Of a stretch of 8,919 nucleotides of DNA, positions 6,849 through 8,919 are shown one piece after another; within the stretch, counting starts at the first letter, position 1; each line of letters opens with the position of its first letter. Position numbers and translations under genes: made by a program. Location of the stretch: assembly GCA_024233545.1 (NCBI GenBank), contig JACKPL010000020.1, forward strand, positions 1 through 8,919, given 5' to 3'. The notes under the pieces are model-generated. The model saw only the letters and a list, made by a program, of their open reading frames with translations. It did not search any database and was not told the DNA's origin. Source of the stretch: a bacterium (lineage in GTDB: Bacteria; Auribacterota; Auribacteria; Auribacterales; Auribacteraceae).

Positions 6849-7655
6849 CTACCTCTGTATAGCTATTTTCCTCACCACCTGTCCCTTTTCCGTTTCCATC
6901 AAAAGGAAATAAATCCCGGCGGATATTCCGGAGGCCTCCAGCCGGTTGGTTTCCCGGCTTGCCGGCCATTGGCGGAGTTCTCTGCCCTGGCTGTCTATGA
7001 GCCGGATAGCGCGAAGCAGGTTCTTCGGGCTGTGGACAAAGATTGCCTCGGTTGCCGGGTTGGGATATATTTTTACGTCCGGCCCGGAATCGGGTTGCGG
7101 GATAGCGTTTGTGGGTTCAAAACTGGCTGTGCTGGTAGTGGTATACAGCGCATCGCCGGTATTGGTGCCATTGTTGTTGGCATCCAGAACGGAGGCATAG
7201 AAGGTAATGTCTCCTGCGTCTTCCTCCGGGGCGGCCCATTCCATAGACCAACTGGCCTGCATATTGCCTGCGGCGCGGTGGGTGACGTAGCTGCGGGGCA
7301 GCCCGATGCCGTTGATGACCTGCATCTGTTGGGGCGCGGTGAGCACCCAGGTGCCGATTTTTCTGGTTGGCGGCATCCGGGGCGGTGATCTGGAAGCCGT
7401 TGCGGGGCGACTGCGCCCCTTCGATGGAAACGGTGACCGTCAGGGTATCGCTACCTGATAGGTGCCGGCGCCTCCGTCGACGTCGATGCCGATTTGGGCG
7501 GATCCCACATTATTCGGGATATTGTGGCAGGGGGCGCGCCCGCAGGTGAGTTCTCCGGGGGCGTTTGTATTCTCCGGCAGGGCGCCAGTGCTGTTGCTTA
7601 ACCAGAGGAAGCTGCCAAAAAACAAGGCAACGACAGAAAGTTGGGTGATTTTCAT
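6849..7655 (-). CDS. Choice-of-anchor-V / Reeler-like secreted protein with T9SS tail (two frameshifts)
   Basis: Starting at the ATG at 7655, the protein begins MKITQLSVVALFFGSFLWLS, a normal signal peptide. It continues with APGELTCGRAPCHN, a CX4CH motif at residues 38-44. The first frame stops after TYQVA. Restoring one G near 7449 continues it as DTLTVTVSIEGAQSPRNGF and QITAPDAANQ. Removing one base from the run of five at 7358-7362 gives KIGTWVLTAPQQ and then the open frame to 6849. The two changes cancel, giving 268 residues. Markers of the choice-of-anchor-V family are GFQITAPD, YVTHRAAG, an aromatic WSMEWAAP stretch and FYASVLDANNNGTNTGD. The last 75 residues (KIYPNPATEAIF to KIAIQR) are a T9SS sorting domain. 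The CX4CH box resembles a heme-c site with non-standard spacing, but heme binding is unproven. The open frame extends upstream of 7655, but that part has no signal-like sequence. Confidence 0.82.
6852..7076 (-). other. T9SS type A sorting domain of the choice-of-anchor-V protein
   Basis: The last 75 residues open with VKIYPNPATEAIFV, continue with AIRLIDSQGREL and LEASGISAGIYFLLM, and close with VVRKIAIQR, the regular order of strands in this domain. It is fully in frame and unaffected by the upstream indels. Confidence 0.88.
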
Positions 7656-7861
7656 ACGCTGTGATTTTGGGTGATTCGACAGGCCCCAAAATACTGAGCT
7701 GCCGCCGCCGGGATTGTAGGTTGGATGACAATAGGAGTTGTTTGGAGGCTGCTTTTGTGTGTATACGTAAATAAGTACTTCTTTTCTCTCATTGGCATGA
7801 TAATTTGGTTTCATGCTCAGAGAGAGCGTTACATTGTTTCCTTCCGCTTGAATAGTATTTC
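7656..7861. other. AT-richer spacer between divergent genes
   Basis: No gene is evident. The spacer lies upstream of the minus-strand choice-of-anchor-V gene and of the plus-strand remnant. A TATTTTG on the minus strand (about 7685-7691) is one base short of the Bacteroidota -7 consensus and lacks a good -33 partner. No start codon with a signal peptide for the plus-strand gene could be found in any frame. Confidence 0.4.
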
Positions 7862-8581
7862 AATAACGCTCCTGGCCTGGTTTGCGGAATTACCAGTATC
7901 TCTACCTCCAACCTTTCGGAATGCGATTCTCTGAACACGCTGGATTATACGGACGATATTTTACCGCCGACGTCACCGTCGAATTCACGGATATGCCTGC
8001 TACGGGCGACTTGATATTAAGCGGGCCCAGGCTGGCAACCACTGTATCCGTGCCAGTAGCGCCGACACCCCATGGAAATCCATGTACAACCGGCTGGGGT
8101 GCGATTTTGAAACCCGCTGCGCCCTTACCCAATGCCTGATGGGGCGCATGCACCTAACCCCGACGAGCTCCGCGCGCCCGGCTTTCAGGCTTTCCTTTAT
8201 GCCGAGCTGGATGAAGAGCTGGTGGACGGCTATCAATATGAGCTTACGCCAAAAACACCCCAGGGAGGGCACCAGAGGCCTGCGGCGCCCTCTGGCCCTG
8301 GAAACAACGGCAAACCCGCCGGCGCCTACCAGCCATTGACAGCAATGCCCAACCCCGCCAGAGACGCGGTTGCCTTCTATTACAATTTGAGAGAGGAAAC
8401 GGCCGCGGCGATATTGCGGGTTTACGACATCAACGGGCAAGCGGTCAAAACATTTGAGATGGAAGGCCCAAAAGGGCATATCGGCTGGGATACCGGCAGT
8501 TTCGGCCGCGGCGTGTATTACTGCAAAATTGAGCAACAGGGCAAGGCCTACCCTGCTTTGAAGCTGGTTTTGATGAAATAA
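7862..8581 (+). pseudogene. 3' remnant of a T9SS cargo gene with 'SNLS-C' beta-sandwich domain
   Basis: Reading from 7862 gives NNAPGLVCGITSISTSNLSE and then CDSLNTLDYTDDI, with no start codon or signal peptide before it (TAG at 7853). Adding one T to the run at 7959-7962 continues it as FTADVTVEFTDMPATGDLIL, a beta-sandwich unit of the kind seen in many Saprospiraceae exoproteins. The frame then drifts around 8068-8071, 8105-8108 and 8135-8136. From 8132 to 8581 it is open again: PNPDELRAPGFQAFLYAELD, a Pro/Gly-rich linker, and a T9SS tail ending LKLVLMK-stop. The tail is intact, so the gene was functional or only recently broken. Either the 5' end was lost by deletion, or the sequence is misassembled or error-rich here. 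An independent 149-residue protein from the ATG at 8132 is unlikely because it has no signal peptide. The joins after 8060 are the least certain. Confidence 0.6.
8336..8578 (+). other. T9SS type A sorting domain of the plus-strand remnant
   Basis: It begins LTAMPNPARDAVAFYYNL, then ILRVYDINGQAVKTFEME, WDTGSFGRGVYYCKIEQQ and a short final strand LKLVLMK. The order PNP, VYDINGQ, GxYxxKI is typical of this domain. Confidence 0.85.
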
Positions 8582-8774
8582 GGTAATTTTTTTATCATTA
8601 AGGATGGACATAATAAGGTTTTACACATAATTTCCACCCCCCGGCCCCCGCCAGCGGGGGAGAACGCACCGCTAAACTCGGGAAAATATCCCCCGCTGGC
8701 GGGGGTTAGGGGGTGGATCAAAGCCAAAGCCATAAGTTGGCATTATGCCCTCCCCACGAAAACTAATCTTTACC
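8582..8774. other. Intergenic spacer with a GC-rich inverted repeat
   Basis: No gene. AT-rich flanks surround the inverted repeat at 8634-8716. The 40 bases before the next start codon show no Shine-Dalgarno sequence, which is normal for Bacteroidota. Confidence 0.5.
8634..8716. repeat. GC-rich 28-bp inverted repeat with nested small palindromes
   Basis: The arms 8634-8661 and 8689-8716 are complementary at 25 of 28 positions around a 27-base centre. The only differences are three adjacent bases. Each arm also holds its own small palindrome, CCCCCGC-CA-GCGGGGG in the left arm, so the element can fold as one long hairpin or as two short ones. It follows the plus-strand remnant and could act as a terminator or be a dispersed palindromic element. 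Confidence 0.85.
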
Positions 8775-8919
8775 ATGAAAAAGCTCCCCTTTCTCCTCCT
8801 GTGGTTCTGCCTGGCCTCCCCTGCCTATGGCCAGATCACCTTCAATCACCAATACAACTTCGATTTTCCCTTCAAAGTGCTCACCAGTATATTGCCTACC
8901 GACAGTTGTTATTATGCCA
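8775..8919 (+). CDS. Start of an exported protein, cut by the window end
   Basis: The ATG at 8775 opens MKKLPFLLLWFCLASPAYGQ, a classic signal peptide with two lysines, a hydrophobic core and a probable cleavage after YG. The mature start reads ITFNHQYNFDFPFKVLTSIL and then PTDSCYYA before the window ends. Similar openings (a short FxxxYDF strand followed by a SIxPTxD turn) occur in Bacteroidota exoproteins built of propeller-like repeats, but only 48 residues are visible and I cannot assign a family. The leader has no Shine-Dalgarno sequence. It lies on the same strand as the preceding remnant but is separated by 193 bases and a hairpin, so it probably has its own transcript. Confidence 0.75.
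   Translation, partial: MKKLPFLLLWFCLASPAYGQITFNHQYNFDFPFKVLTSILPTDSCYYA

Noticed and set aside
6643..6969. 108-codon minus-strand open frame
   Set aside because: It runs through the hexamer repeat and overlaps the sorting domain of the neighbouring gene in another frame.
8000..8611. 203-codon minus-strand open frame
   Set aside because: Opposite strand of the plus-strand T9SS tail; no domain or signal peptide, and the plus-strand sorting domain is clear.
8659..8716. Classical intrinsic terminator after the plus-strand remnant
   Set aside because: The hairpin is strong but no T-run follows either arm, and symmetry of the arms fits a palindromic repeat better. A termination role is possible but not shown.

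Overview
The window looks like a GC-rich member of the Bacteroidota, most likely the Saprospiria/Saprospiraceae group. The reasons are three C-terminal type IX secretion (T9SS) sorting domains, a long SprB-repeat array, a choice-of-anchor-V protein, a partial 'SNLS-C' beta-sandwich domain of a kind I associate with Saprospiraceae exoproteins, and intergenic hairpin repeats. No RNA gene, CRISPR array, transposase or phage gene was seen. Taxonomy is inferred from style, not from a marker gene.

Layout. (1) Positions 83-6116, minus strand, hold one giant secreted surface protein of about 2,011 residues. In order it has a signal peptide, a proprotein-convertase P-like domain, a fibronectin-III-like domain, a MAM-like domain, a MopE-type metal-binding motif, Ig-like modules, about 15 SprB-type repeats, and a T9SS tail. 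In this sequence the reading frame is broken near 2596-2636 and near 2337, so the gene shows up as three overlapping open segments. (2) Positions 6117-6848 have no gene but are rich in repeats: two related hairpins with GCCACGAAGACACCAAG arms, a hexamer (ACCTCA) hairpin, and short promoter-like and repeated motifs. (3) Positions 6849-7655, minus strand, hold a small secreted choice-of-anchor-V protein with a CX4CH motif and a T9SS tail, again broken by two compensating one-base indels. (4) Positions 7656-7861 are a short AT-richer spacer. (5) Positions about 7862-8581, plus strand, hold the 3' remnant of another T9SS cargo gene without a recognisable start and with several frame changes. (6) Positions 8582-8774 contain a GC-rich 28-bp inverted repeat. 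(7) From 8775 a new plus-strand exported protein begins and runs off the window.

All four genes appear to encode exported proteins, three of them with a visible T9SS sorting tail, so this is a stretch of surface or secreted proteins. There is no evidence that they form one operon or one pathway. Nearly every break can be repaired by one base in a short homopolymer. That points first to uncorrected long-read sequencing error, and only second to gene decay. I did not find a convincing wholly new system. The most interesting objects are the giant modular adhesin-like protein, the truncated plus-strand gene, and the intergenic hairpin families.
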